From Niastella sp. OAS944 (lineage in GTDB: Bacteria; Bacteroidota; Bacteroidia; Chitinophagales; Chitinophagaceae), in contig JANUBW010000009.1 in assembly GCA_024809215.1 (NCBI GenBank), positions 124,001-188,000 of the forward strand: DNA of 64,000 nt. Direction: 5' to 3'. Under the pieces are notes generated by a model. It saw only the letters and a program-made list of their open reading frames with translations. It did not search any database and was not told the origin of the DNA. The position numbers were made by a program, and so were the translations under genes. Below, piece after piece: positions 35,401 to 43,347 of the stretch. Position 1 is the first letter of the stretch, and each line of letters starts with the position of its first letter.

Positions 35401-35897
35401 ATTACAGCGATGAACAGGTGGTAGGCAACAGCGATCCCGACCTGGAAGGGATTATAGGTACATCCTTTTCGTACAAAGGTTTTAACGCCAACATAGGCTT
35501 GCGTTACCGGCTAGGCGGACAAATATTCGCGCAAACCCTGTTCGATAAAGTGGAGCACATTACTGCTCAAAACCGTGGGTTGAACCAGGATAAACGCGCC
35601 TTGTATGATCGCTGGCAAAAGCCTGGTGATAACGCCAAATTCAAAGCAATAACTGATATCGCCAATAACCCAATGAGCTCACGGTTTGTACAGGACAACA
35701 ATGTACTGTCGGGCGAAACTATTTCAGTAGGGTATGAAAATTCCACTGCAAACTGGCTGAAAAGAGTAAGAGCATCATCAGTGACCTTCAGGGTATATGC
35801 GTTCGATATTTTCAGGATCTCAACCGTAAAGAACGAACGCGGTATTGATTATCCGTTTGCCCGCTCTGTATCTTTTTCAGCAGGGGTAAGATTTTAA
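32421..35897 (+). CDS. SusC/RagA-type TonB-dependent receptor with STN domain
   Basis: A 1158-residue outer-membrane importer with a ~50-residue N-terminal extension, signal region about 49-72 (KAMRIVIFFLFATSMTVSA), STN domain about 75-148 (VTLHAKEQSLKNVLSKVEDQ), CarboxypepD_reg-like domain about 170-235 (SETGEPIAGANVMVKGMFRG), plug about 245-390 (NQPLFILDGFESTLQ, IESITLLKDAAATAIYGSKA) and barrel ending SVSFSAGVRF. The plug/linker start TGIYQRKKESFTGSS differs from the common GYGT version seen in the other receptors here and matches the SusC group found with DUF4843 and PKD-like lipoproteins, as far as I recall. It is followed 22 nt later by its SusD. Confidence 0.95.
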   Translation: MPKTATCGQYDVPFLLAKPFPHAPCNRRSAENLIQAKPRGASLLLTATMLKAMRIVIFFLFATSMTVSANTFSQNVTLHAKEQSLKNVLSKVEDQTGFVFFYNRQLLSNTKPVTLSVQNMPLTEFLQTALKDQLLNFRIEGKTIFLFRKAVVANVAETPKTDVPPADSTRIIRGVITSETGEPIAGANVMVKGMFRGAAADSKGVFAIPASTGQVLVVSAVGYEQMEVRVRASDVLTIKMAQSITSMKDQVVTGIYQRKKESFTGSSTTFTAKELKVVGNQSPLQALKTLDPSFAIIENSTFGSDPNRLPDIEVRGKSSVIGLTEQYGTNPNQPLFILDGFESTLQVISDYSMDRIESITLLKDAAATAIYGSKAANGVVVVETKKPTAGKLRLNYTANGTYSMPDLSDYNLMNAEEKLEFEKLSGFLGSRRPDGSFLTDASDKKYNELLAEVKRGVNTYWMNEPLRSALFHRHTLFAEGGDANLRYGVTLSYGDNQGVMKGSGRKVTQGNVRLMYRKGRLSATNSLSIDILNVTREKVAFSQFSRANPYFRKYNDAGGIDKVLYTFQYSAYFGAPTQTETYYNPLYDQQNNNIDKSESQGFTNNFELEYRILNELRARARVGINRVSTHDERFRSPFNSEFTSTDALLRGTYSESNARQNNYDGDFTLTYGKLFAGKHMVNAVAGTRLNQVASVSSTFDVRGYTGEDFPNAAFAYDYSDSRPVDREATKRSASYYLNTGYAFDERYLLDATIRSDGASVFGANKQFTTIWSMGLAWNVHKESFFDKPSLDWMNSLRFRASIGNPGNQNFSDYVSTRVYQYNNSNRNPFGPGLMITNNGNPYLKWQKTIDRNIGMDLITLKNRLRINADYFVKTTDPLLVFASLPSSAGATTVTSNLGGLQQTGYTIVASYTMIQKKNTTWIVNLNGRRLKSEYRGFGNALADFNKKNQGASMVRYYDGGSPSDLWAVRSNGIDASTGREVFVTKGGDLTFVHNYSDEQVVGNSDPDLEGIIGTSFSYKGFNANIGLRYRLGGQIFAQTLFDKVEHITAQNRGLNQDKRALYDRWQKPGDNAKFKAITDIANNPMSSRFVQDNNVLSGETISVGYENSTANWLKRVRASSVTFRVYAFDIFRISTVKNERGIDYPFARSVSFSAGVRF

Positions 35898-35919
35898 ATG
35901 ACACAACCAATTGTTATAA

Positions 35920-37533
35920 ATGAAACTAAATATGAAAATTAAGATAGTTTCCATTTTTAAGATACTGAAGTCAATTGGCAAAAGCCAATTGGCAATTGAC
36001 AATTTGCAATTGGCAAAGCCCGCGTATAGTCGGACATTCCGCACTATTGCACCTTTGCCTATTGCTTATTGTCTATTGCTTGTTGTTTTATTGGGTGCAT
36101 GCAAAAAGTGGATCGATGTAAAGCCCAATGACCGGCTTACAGAAGATCAGCTTTATTCTACCCAGCAAGGGTATTTGAATGCGTTGAATGGAATATATAT
36201 AGAACTGACCAATCCTGCTATTTATGGCGATAAGATGACCGTGAGTAACCTCGATATAATGGCCCAGTATTATGTGATGAACTCTACCACACACAAGTAT
36301 AACCAGTATGCCACTTGGGAGTTTACAGCTGATACGCCCAAAGTAGTTTTCGATAATATGTGGAAGAAGTCTTATGAGCTTATTCTTAACTGCAATGTGA
36401 TTATTGAGCGTTGTGGTGAAGATGGTAATGGTGTATTGACCAGTCCTTACTTTGGCCTTGTAAAAGGAGAAGCGCTGGCATTACGGGCCATGCTGCATTT
36501 TGACATGCTGCGGTTGTTTGGCCCCATTTATTCGCAGGCCGATAAAGACAAGCCCTGCATTCCATACAATACCGCATCACGCCCACAATCATCGGCCCTG
36601 CTTGGTTCTGCAGAAGTAATGCAGCACATTATAGATGACCTGAACGCCGCTGCTGCTTTATTAAAAGATGTAGACCCGGTTATTACTGATGGGGTTCGGC
36701 ATAGCGCCGGCGCCAACGGCAGTAACGACCTGCAGTACCGGCAATACCGCCTGAACTATTATGCAGTAAAAGCATTACGGGCCCGGGCTTACCTGTGGAT
36801 GCAGGACAAAACAAAGGCCGGGGAGGAGGCAAGACAGCTACTTTCAGAAACGCTTAATCCTGCCAAACCCATATTCCCCTTAGTGGTTACTCCTGAAACC
36901 GATACCTCAAAAATAACAGCTGCCGATTTCGATCATATGTTCAGAACACAGGTTATATTCGGGTTATACAAAACCAACCGGCAAACTCTTTATAATACTT
37001 ATTTCTCACCCGAAATTCAGGAGAATCTGAGGTTGAGTTTTAATAGTTACAATGATAATGAAGACCGCCTGAATTTAATGTTTGACGATGGGCGGGACCA
37101 CCGCAAAAAATCATGGATAATACTTTCGACACCCGCAAATAAGTACCTCACGCATATAAAGTTTTCATATGGGGCTTACAATCCCAGCCCTAACATGATG
37201 CCATTGATACGAATGGGTGAGATCCTTTTAATGGCAGCGGAATGCAGCAATACGGTTGATGAAGGGAAGGCCTATCTTAACCAGTTGCGTTTGTCAAAGA
37301 ATGCCGTTAACCTGAACCCAACCACCATGGCTCAATTAAAAGACTTTATAACGAACGAGTTTAGAAAAGAGATGATCGGTGAAGGGCAGATGTTCTTTTA
37401 TTACAAGCGAAACGCTATGACAACCCTGCCCAATCATCAATGGGGTCAAGGTGTAAGTCTCACAAAAACAGTTTCCCTGCTCAATTATGTGGTGCCGCTG
37501 CCGGTAAGTGAAGTGTCGAACAGAACCAATTGA
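35920..37533 (+). CDS. RagB/SusD family lipoprotein with repeat-bearing signal region
   Basis: A 537-residue SusD. The lipobox is LLVVLLGAC followed by KKWIDVKPNDRLTEDQLY. The N-terminal region before it is about 60 residues long, roughly 35 more than usual, because an interspersed inverted repeat lies inside it (KSQLAIDNLQLAKPA and LPIAYCLLL are repeat-derived). A start at MKIKIVS (35932) is also possible. The TPR part has LVKGEALALRAMLHFDMLRLFGPIY; the C-terminal part has MPLIRMGEILLMAAECSNT and FRKEMIGEGQMFFYYKR. It follows SusC by 22 nt and precedes the DUF4843 gene. Confidence 0.93.
   Translation: MKLNMKIKIVSIFKILKSIGKSQLAIDNLQLAKPAYSRTFRTIAPLPIAYCLLLVVLLGACKKWIDVKPNDRLTEDQLYSTQQGYLNALNGIYIELTNPAIYGDKMTVSNLDIMAQYYVMNSTTHKYNQYATWEFTADTPKVVFDNMWKKSYELILNCNVIIERCGEDGNGVLTSPYFGLVKGEALALRAMLHFDMLRLFGPIYSQADKDKPCIPYNTASRPQSSALLGSAEVMQHIIDDLNAAAALLKDVDPVITDGVRHSAGANGSNDLQYRQYRLNYYAVKALRARAYLWMQDKTKAGEEARQLLSETLNPAKPIFPLVVTPETDTSKITAADFDHMFRTQVIFGLYKTNRQTLYNTYFSPEIQENLRLSFNSYNDNEDRLNLMFDDGRDHRKKSWIILSTPANKYLTHIKFSYGAYNPSPNMMPLIRMGEILLMAAECSNTVDEGKAYLNQLRLSKNAVNLNPTTMAQLKDFITNEFRKEMIGEGQMFFYYKRNAMTTLPNHQWGQGVSLTKTVSLLNYVVPLPVSEVSNRTN
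35968..36082. repeat. Inverted interspersed repeat inside the susD signal region
   Basis: Left arm caattggca words (about 35972-36018) and right arm attgcctattg-like words (about 36052-36082) are imperfect complements around a 35-nt centre. The same words build the intergenic element at 37530-37608. Here the element is read in frame as part of the SusD N terminus. Confidence 0.75.
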
Positions 37534-37608
37534 CAACAGGCAATTGACAATTGGCAAGGGGGGCGGGAGTTTCGTGTATTGCCTATTGTCTATTGCCAAT
37601 TGATATAA
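37530..37608. repeat. Inverted interspersed repeat between susD and DUF4843 gene
   Basis: The 93-nt gap is mostly this element: left arm caggcaattgacaattggca, a GC-rich centre (aaggggggcggg), and right arm attgcctattgtctattgcc followed by aattga. The arms are imperfect complements and could form a hairpin in the operon message. Confidence 0.75.
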
Positions 37609-37626
37609 AAGCAAATAATTTATATA

Positions 37627-38484
37627 ATGAAAAAGATCATATACTATTCGATAATGCTGGTATTTGGTTTCACGCTGGCATCCTGTGAAAAGGAGATGAA
37701 GACCTATGAGGGGCTGGAAGGAGTTTATTTTGCGCAGCAATGGGGTTCTCCGGTTTACAGCGAATGGCCTTATCGCCCATTCACAAACGTGGAACTGGTA
37801 AAGGTGGCCGGTACCTTAACTGAATATACCGCTAATATAAAAGTGATGTTCACCGGGCGGGTAATAGATAAGGACCGTTATTTTAAAGTAGAGATCAATC
37901 CTGATAGTACAACAGCAATAGAGAATGTACATTATGCGCCGCTGCCCGAAGAGATACTGGTACCGGCCAATGCTACTGTTGCCTATGTTCCCTTGCTAAT
38001 AAAACGATCAAAGGACCTGCAAACGACCAGTAAAAAGATCGGTCTCAGGCTGGTAGCCAATAGCGATTTTGGTATTGCCTTTCCCAACTGGAAAGCCATT
38101 CCCGAACTTGGTAAAGGCACACTTACACCCGCCGACACGGCTTTCGACAACAGTATACATACAGTGATCGTACACGACTATATTGTACAACCGAAAATAT
38201 GGCCCGGTTCAGTAAATGCCACCACTAACCGCGACCAGGGCTCATGGGGTGGTTTTACCCGCAAAAAGATAGAACTGATGTATAGGCTGTTCAGTCTTAC
38301 TTATGACAGTTTTGCTTCTACCGAAACGATGCCGCTTGTATTGCAAAGCCTTATTACCCAGGAAATGGCACGTTACCTGATTGAACAGTTCAATGCCGGC
38401 ACGCCGGTGAAAGAAGAGGATGGCAGGTTAATGTTTGTGGGTAACGTTCCATGGGTTTCCATCGTTGGTGTACCGTATCCGTAA
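37627..38484 (+). CDS. DUF4843-like lipoprotein
   Basis: A 285-residue lipoprotein with signal MKKIIYYSIMLVFGFTLASC followed by EKEMKTYEGLEGVYFAQQWG. The two Ig-like beta domains contain ITEDY-type features such as RVIDKDRYFKVEINPDSTTA, ENVHYAPLPEEILVPANAT and TSKKIGLRLVANSDFG, which fit DUF4843. In this family's usual place it follows a SusC/SusD pair and is thought to be an additional surface-exposed component (SusE/F-like position). The substrate is unknown. A PKD-like lipoprotein gene starts 20 nt downstream. Confidence 0.85.
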   Translation: MKKIIYYSIMLVFGFTLASCEKEMKTYEGLEGVYFAQQWGSPVYSEWPYRPFTNVELVKVAGTLTEYTANIKVMFTGRVIDKDRYFKVEINPDSTTAIENVHYAPLPEEILVPANATVAYVPLLIKRSKDLQTTSKKIGLRLVANSDFGIAFPNWKAIPELGKGTLTPADTAFDNSIHTVIVHDYIVQPKIWPGSVNATTNRDQGSWGGFTRKKIELMYRLFSLTYDSFASTETMPLVLQSLITQEMARYLIEQFNAGTPVKEEDGRLMFVGNVPWVSIVGVPYP

Positions 38485-38504
38485 TCTTAAAAGCAAAAAT
38501 TACA

Positions 38505-40082
38505 ATGAAAAGATCCTTCATAATCATACTTACTGCTTACATACCTTTCCTTTCGGCCTGTTATAAAGACAAGGGAAATTATGACTATCACGACATTAAT
38601 GACGTACAGATCAGCGGAATAGCTGCCAGCTATACATATGTATTAGGCACCGATCTGCATATTGCGCCCAATATACAAACGAAGGTCAATGACATTTCAT
38701 CCGTTAATTGTTACTGGATATTGACCAAGGGCGAATCAACTATCATTGACACCCTAGGCAGGTCGCCAGTGCTCGATACAAGGATAAATGTTAGGGCGGC
38801 TGATGATTACAGGCTTTGGTTAAGGGTAATAGACAAAGCTTCAGGTGTTGCATTTAAAGCAGGTGCCAAATTAACCGTGAGCACATTATTATCAACAGGA
38901 CTGCTGCTCATAGGTACTGACGATAACAGCAATGCAGAAGCGGAATTTATCTCGATGGTAAAAGACACGGTCGTATTCCACAATATGTTAAGTAAAAGCG
39001 GTTTGCCTACCCTGCGCGATCCTATGAGTTTTGCTATGCTGGGTGGCAGAAGTGATACCAATGCCAATATAATCCGGCTTTGGGTATTGACAAAAAGTGG
39101 CTCCTACTATCTTGACCGTAATACCATGGCTGGAAGTACCTCAAGAAAGTTCGCCAATATTTGTATCACCAACGAAATAAACAGGGATGCTATTACCCCT
39201 GTTGTTATTATGCCACAGGTAAAAGATAGAGCTGGGGGGGCTGGTTCCAGCACTACGATTACACCTACAACCTTTTGCCGGGCGGCAATCACTACCGATG
39301 GCGATATTTTTGCTACGCATTCATTTTTAACCGGTGGCGATTATTATGGCAACCCCATCAACCGGTTATCAACTAATTATCCCAAACGCATCAAAGCAGC
39401 GCCCTACTTTTGGTATCCTGTAATTAATTATGGTTCGGGAGCATTTATGTGGTTCGATCCCGAAAACCAGCGTTTTATGTCGTATTCCAATTTCGCTTAC
39501 GATTACTCTACAACAATGACCGATGGAGCAACCGATAGTTACTCCTGGAACCTGGCCTCACAGAACCGAAGCCTGGTATATGGGGAAAATACGCGTAACA
39601 CCGACTATGGCTCAACCAATGGCAATTCATTCGCCATTGTTAAAGACAATACCGGCCAACATTATATTTATCAGTTTTATGCAAACGGTGCTTCACCGGT
39701 CAAGCGCGATCTGTTTACGGTATCGCCCATTGCTACCGATTTTGATAAAGCCAACTTCTATGCGTTCTCATCAAAACGCCCTGTGATATTTTATTCAGTT
39801 GGTAACAGGTTATATGCATACGATTACAACAAAGGGCTGGAGAAATTCTACCAGTTCCCCGAACTATCGACCGATGAAATAACCATGCTTAAATTCGATA
39901 CCCAGATCGATGGCGGCACCAATGCATTATATGTTGCTACCTATAATGCTACTACTAAGGGCAGGCTGCGCCGTTATATAGTAGGATCCAATCCGAACTA
40001 CGTGGATATTACCCCGGTTGACAAAAGTGACTGGGATGGCCTGATAAAAATTAAAGACATGAACTGGAGAGGAACAAACTAA
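38505..40082 (+). CDS. PKD-like family surface lipoprotein
   Basis: A 525-residue lipoprotein: signal MKRSFIIILTAYIPFLSAC then YKDKGNYDYHDINDVQI, the hallmark start of the PKD-like family that accompanies DUF4843 genes. Residues ~25-125 are a PKD/Ig-like domain (INVRAADDYRLWLRVIDKAS), and the remainder looks like repeated beta-propeller blades (GNRLYAYDYNKGLEKFYQF, YVATYNATTKGRLRRYIVG). The ATG at 38505 gives the lipoprotein signal; the frame is open 54 nt further upstream, overlapping the previous gene. A G7 run at about 39234-39241 lies in the coding region. It is 14 nt before the TlpA gene. Confidence 0.85.
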   Translation: MKRSFIIILTAYIPFLSACYKDKGNYDYHDINDVQISGIAASYTYVLGTDLHIAPNIQTKVNDISSVNCYWILTKGESTIIDTLGRSPVLDTRINVRAADDYRLWLRVIDKASGVAFKAGAKLTVSTLLSTGLLLIGTDDNSNAEAEFISMVKDTVVFHNMLSKSGLPTLRDPMSFAMLGGRSDTNANIIRLWVLTKSGSYYLDRNTMAGSTSRKFANICITNEINRDAITPVVIMPQVKDRAGGAGSSTTITPTTFCRAAITTDGDIFATHSFLTGGDYYGNPINRLSTNYPKRIKAAPYFWYPVINYGSGAFMWFDPENQRFMSYSNFAYDYSTTMTDGATDSYSWNLASQNRSLVYGENTRNTDYGSTNGNSFAIVKDNTGQHYIYQFYANGASPVKRDLFTVSPIATDFDKANFYAFSSKRPVIFYSVGNRLYAYDYNKGLEKFYQFPELSTDEITMLKFDTQIDGGTNALYVATYNATTKGRLRRYIVGSNPNYVDITPVDKSDWDGLIKIKDMNWRGTN

Positions 40083-40096
40083 TCAAATCTTATACT

Positions 40097-41251
40097 ATGA
40101 ACAATAAGCTAAAGTCTCTAATTGCATTTGCGTTACTAACCGGAAGCTCAATTTCCATTTTTGCACAAACCGCGTTTACAATAAAATGGAATTTGAAAGA
40201 TACCTCCAGGAATGGGGAGAAGGTATTTCTGAACTATTTCAACGGCGAAAAGAAAATATATACTACTGCCCCTGTAAAGGATGGCGTATTTACCTTCAAC
40301 GGAACGGTGAAAGATCCTGCCAGAACGTCTTTGTCTATCAGTACAACCAAAGAAGAGCGGAAGCCAAAGCCCTGGCGAACTTCAGATAAATGCGAGTTTT
40401 TTATTGAAGGTGGCGAGGTGATCATAGAAGGATATCCATTACCCAAAGCTGTTATAAAAGCGCCCGGCAAATCGCAAAAAGATTTTCAGGCACTGCAGGC
40501 AAAGCTTAAGCCATTTGAGGAAAAAGAGAAGACTACTTATGATGCCATGCTGGATGCAATCATTAAACGCGATTCGGTACTGGCAAAAACACAACGCACC
40601 GCTAATGATATAAGCAAACATGAGATCGATAGCGTTGAACTGGTTTTCATGAAAGCAAATCCTGCATCACAGGTATCGCTCGATCTGTTACAGGAAAGAG
40701 TAACGGCCAAGTCGCTGGCAGAAGATAAAGAAGGCATGTTGGCGTTGTACAAAAAACTGGCTGCGCCATTAAAGACAACGATTGTTGGTAAACAACTGGG
40801 CGAGTTAATTGAAACGGCGTTTAAGTTAGGCCCCGGTAAACCGGCTGAAGATTTTGTACTGAACGATACCTTAGGTAACCCGGTGAAGTTATCTTCATTC
40901 AAAGGCAAGTATGTGTTGCTCGATTTCTGGGCAAGCTGGTGCATACCCTGTCGCGCCGAAAACCCAACGGTAATAAAAGCTTTCGATAAGTATAAAGACA
41001 AAAACTTCACCGTGATCAGCGTATCGCTCGAAAAGCCGGGCGACCGCAATGCCTGGGTGGCAGCTATTGTTAAAGACAAACTTACCTGGACACAGGTAGC
41101 CACGCTTACAAAAGAAGAAAGTGAGAATATGAGAAAGCTGTATGGTATACAAAGCATTCCCATGAATTATCTTATAGATCCGCAAGGAAAAGTGGTGGCC
41201 GTTCATTTACGCGGCGAGAACCTTTTAAAGAAATTGGAAGAGATCCTGTAA
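40097..41251 (+). CDS. TlpA-family thiol-disulfide oxidoreductase with DUF4369-like domain
   Basis: A 384-residue periplasmic or lipid-free exported protein. Signal peptide MNNKLKSLIAFALLTGSSISIFAQ, DUF4369-like beta domain about 25-130, coiled middle about 130-235 and thioredoxin-like domain about 245-384 with the active site DFWASWCIPCRAENP and the cis-proline segment QSIPMNYLIDPQGKVV. It is the intact counterpart of the cysteine-less protein at 4684. It is the last gene of the operon that begins with the sigma factor at 30367; a strong terminator follows. It may keep cysteines in the operon's surface proteins reduced, by inference. Confidence 0.93.
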   Translation: MNNKLKSLIAFALLTGSSISIFAQTAFTIKWNLKDTSRNGEKVFLNYFNGEKKIYTTAPVKDGVFTFNGTVKDPARTSLSISTTKEERKPKPWRTSDKCEFFIEGGEVIIEGYPLPKAVIKAPGKSQKDFQALQAKLKPFEEKEKTTYDAMLDAIIKRDSVLAKTQRTANDISKHEIDSVELVFMKANPASQVSLDLLQERVTAKSLAEDKEGMLALYKKLAAPLKTTIVGKQLGELIETAFKLGPGKPAEDFVLNDTLGNPVKLSSFKGKYVLLDFWASWCIPCRAENPTVIKAFDKYKDKNFTVISVSLEKPGDRNAWVAAIVKDKLTWTQVATLTKEESENMRKLYGIQSIPMNYLIDPQGKVVAVHLRGENLLKKLEEIL

Positions 41252-41313
41252 CCTTAACCTGTACCCCTCTCTGTACCTGTATCTACCCAATGGCACCTGA
41301 TGTGTAGAAGTAG

Positions 41314-41345
41314 ACCGTTCCGGTTAGCCGGAGCGGTTTTTTTTA
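41314..41345 (+). terminator. Rho-independent terminator of the seven-gene operon
   Basis: A 10-bp stem (accgttccgg / ccggagcggt, one G-U pair) with a 4-nt loop, directly followed by a run of about nine T. It lies 63 nt past the TlpA stop. Confidence 0.82.
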
Positions 41346-41408
41346 TACCTCCTGACATAGGGTTGTCACTCCGGATGCTTTACTTTGTGGCTGTCAAATA
41401 AAAACAGT

Positions 41409-42512
41409 ATGTCCTTACTTAAAGAACTCTACTCGCGGGCCTTTTATAACCAAATAGGTGAGGTGTTTGCCTCCATTGTGCCCGGCTTTGATAAGAAGGC
41501 TTTTATAAAGAAGATCTATGCCCCCGGTTTTGAGACCAAAGAATTAAAAGAGCGGATGCGGCATACCTCTGTAGTGTTGCATCAGTTTTTACCGGCCAAT
41601 TTTGCCAAAGCCGCTAAGGTGTTGAAAAAAGCCATTGTAAGTTTTAGGAAACTGAACCTGGGTGAAGATAAGCTGGAGTACATGTTTCTTCCCGACTACA
41701 TTGAAACTTATGGCATCGACGATTACGCCACATCTGTTGAGGCGTTGGAGTTTACCACCCAATTCGTAAGCTGTGAATTTGCCGTAAGGCCTTTCCTGTT
41801 AAAATACACGGAAGCCATGATCGCCCAAATGCAACAATGGGCCAATCACGAAAACCATAAAGTGCGGCGCCTGGCCAGTGAAGGCATGCGGCCACGTTTG
41901 CCCTGGGGATTGGCAGTACCAGCGCTTAAAAAGAACCCGCAGGAAGTGTTGGTGGTGTTGGAGAAATTAAAGAACGATCCATCGGAGTGGGTGCGCAAAA
42001 GTGTGGCCAATTGCCTCAACGACCTGGCAAAAGATCACCCGCAGCTGGCTATAAAAACCGCAAAGGCATGGTTAGGGCTTAGCAAAGAAACCAATGCCAT
42101 TGTTAAACATGGGTGCAGAACGCTTTTAAAGCAGGGTAATGCGGAAGTGTTAGGTCTCTTTAATTTGGGCGATAATACCAATATTAAATTGTTGAGCTAT
42201 AATGTGAGTACCGATCGTGTACGTATTGGTGAAGATCTTAAGTTTACCGTAAGTCTGCACAATAAACATGACCGGCCTCTGATTGTTCGACTTGAATATG
42301 GTATTTATTACCTGAGAAAAAACGGAACCCATTCAAAGAAAGTATTTAAGATAAGCGAAAGGGAATTTAAGGCGGGGGAGAAAGCCACTATCATGCGCAA
42401 GCAAAGTTTTAAAATGATCACTACGCGCACATACTATCCGGGATTGCATAAAGTATCGATCATTATCAATGGCCGGGAGCGGAAGACAGAACATTTTGAA
42501 GTGAGGTCTTAA
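41409..42512 (+). CDS. AlkC-like DNA alkylation repair protein (HEAT-like plus Ig-like domain)
   Basis: A 367-residue protein. Residues ~1-240 form HEAT-like helical repeats of the AlkC/AlkD DNA glycosylase superfamily: RMRHTSVVLHQFLPANFAKA, then YIETYGIDDYATSVEALEFT, and NHKVRRLASEGMRPRLPWGL, DPSEWVRKSVANCLNDLAKD. Residues ~255-367 form an Ig-like domain (KLLSYNVSTDRVRIGEDLKF, LHNKHDRPLIVRLEYGIYYL), the arrangement known for AlkC proteins, which excise cationic alkylated bases such as 3-methyladenine from DNA. The ATG at 41409 is used, not an upstream start eight codons earlier. It stands alone behind the operon terminator and overlaps the convergent next gene's stop by a few bases. Confidence 0.85.
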   Translation: MSLLKELYSRAFYNQIGEVFASIVPGFDKKAFIKKIYAPGFETKELKERMRHTSVVLHQFLPANFAKAAKVLKKAIVSFRKLNLGEDKLEYMFLPDYIETYGIDDYATSVEALEFTTQFVSCEFAVRPFLLKYTEAMIAQMQQWANHENHKVRRLASEGMRPRLPWGLAVPALKKNPQEVLVVLEKLKNDPSEWVRKSVANCLNDLAKDHPQLAIKTAKAWLGLSKETNAIVKHGCRTLLKQGNAEVLGLFNLGDNTNIKLLSYNVSTDRVRIGEDLKFTVSLHNKHDRPLIVRLEYGIYYLRKNGTHSKKVFKISEREFKAGEKATIMRKQSFKMITTRTYYPGLHKVSIIINGRERKTEHFEVRS

Positions 42513-43315
42513 ACCGGAACTATCAGTGCAATACAGGGGGAGGCGTGAAGTGCAATACCTTCTTCCAACAGCCAAACCAGCTGACCGGTTTGCGGTGCAA
42601 TAACTTCCATCGACACTTTATCGGTGCTTACCTCGCAAATGACATCGCCATTTATTACTGTTGAATCTAATTCGGCTTTCCACTCGGTAATGATTGTTGG
42701 GGCACCGCCAGAAAGAAGATCGCTTTCGTTGAAGATCACTTCAATGCAATTTGGAAATTTATCTTTAGTTATTTTGAATGGAGATAAAGAGGGGCGTGGC
42801 TTTCGCCAGATGGTGTCGCCATAAGAGGTTTCTATCTTTATGTATCCTTCCGCCAACTTTCTGGCATTTTCCACCTCTATGATTTTCATTGCGTCTTCTT
42901 TCTCCTGCTTTCTTATAGCTTCCAATTTATCCAAAAAATGAGTGTCACCCTGAAATATATCTGCTGCATTAGTAAGCAGGTATTGGGCATAACCATACAG
43001 CTGATCAACCTGACTGCCTGTAACCGGTTCTTCGGGTTTTCGTTCTTTTAACAGCCGATGAATGCTGTACAATGCAGCACCGCTTTCGTTTATGCCTATA
43101 TGAACGGTGGCGTTCATTCCCCAGTTTATACCTTCTACAATGATCCTGATCTTACTATTGGAAAAAGTTAGCTGAAATAAATTGGCGGTATCAGAAAGGG
43201 GAGTGGTTTCCTCCTGAAACCCAAAGTTGTTGCAAATGGTAGCAAAAGCCTTTCTCGTTTCTGCTTTGAAGTGAGAAAGGTTTTCTGCGTGCATCTCATA
43301 GTAATTATCGCTCAT
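42509..43315 (-). CDS. Protein with C-terminal lipoyl/biotinyl-like domain, unknown N-terminal domain
   Basis: A 268-residue protein. The last ~65 residues match a lipoyl domain: TIITEWKAELDSTVINGDVI, then EVSTDKVSMEVIAPQTGQL, with Lys233 in the T-D-K-V/A position where lipoate is attached in 2-oxoacid dehydrogenase E2 proteins, and the return strand half LLEEGIALHASPCIALIVPV. Residues ~1-130 are a domain I do not recognise (FQLTFSNSKIRIIVEGINWG), followed by a charged helix (DKLEAIRKQEKEDAMKIIEV) and a small beta segment (YIKIETSYGDTIWRKPRPS). No E1, E2, E3 or ligase gene is next to it. Whether Lys233 is modified is not known. Its stop overlaps the stop of the AlkC-like gene. Confidence 0.75.
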   Translation of the reverse strand: MSDNYYEMHAENLSHFKAETRKAFATICNNFGFQEETTPLSDTANLFQLTFSNSKIRIIVEGINWGMNATVHIGINESGAALYSIHRLLKERKPEEPVTGSQVDQLYGYAQYLLTNAADIFQGDTHFLDKLEAIRKQEKEDAMKIIEVENARKLAEGYIKIETSYGDTIWRKPRPSLSPFKITKDKFPNCIEVIFNESDLLSGGAPTIITEWKAELDSTVINGDVICEVSTDKVSMEVIAPQTGQLVWLLEEGIALHASPCIALIVPV

Positions 43316-43347
43316 GTTTTATCGGCTGTCACACGAATATATTGTAT

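Noticed and set aside
39234-39241. G7 run in the PKD-like gene as a phase-variable site
   Set aside because: Seven bases is short and the residues (RAGGAG) fit the reading frame; no palindrome or insertion is visible, so it is noted only.
40537-41163. 208-codon frame antisense to the TlpA gene
   Set aside because: The opposite strand encodes an intact thioredoxin active site; no independent support.
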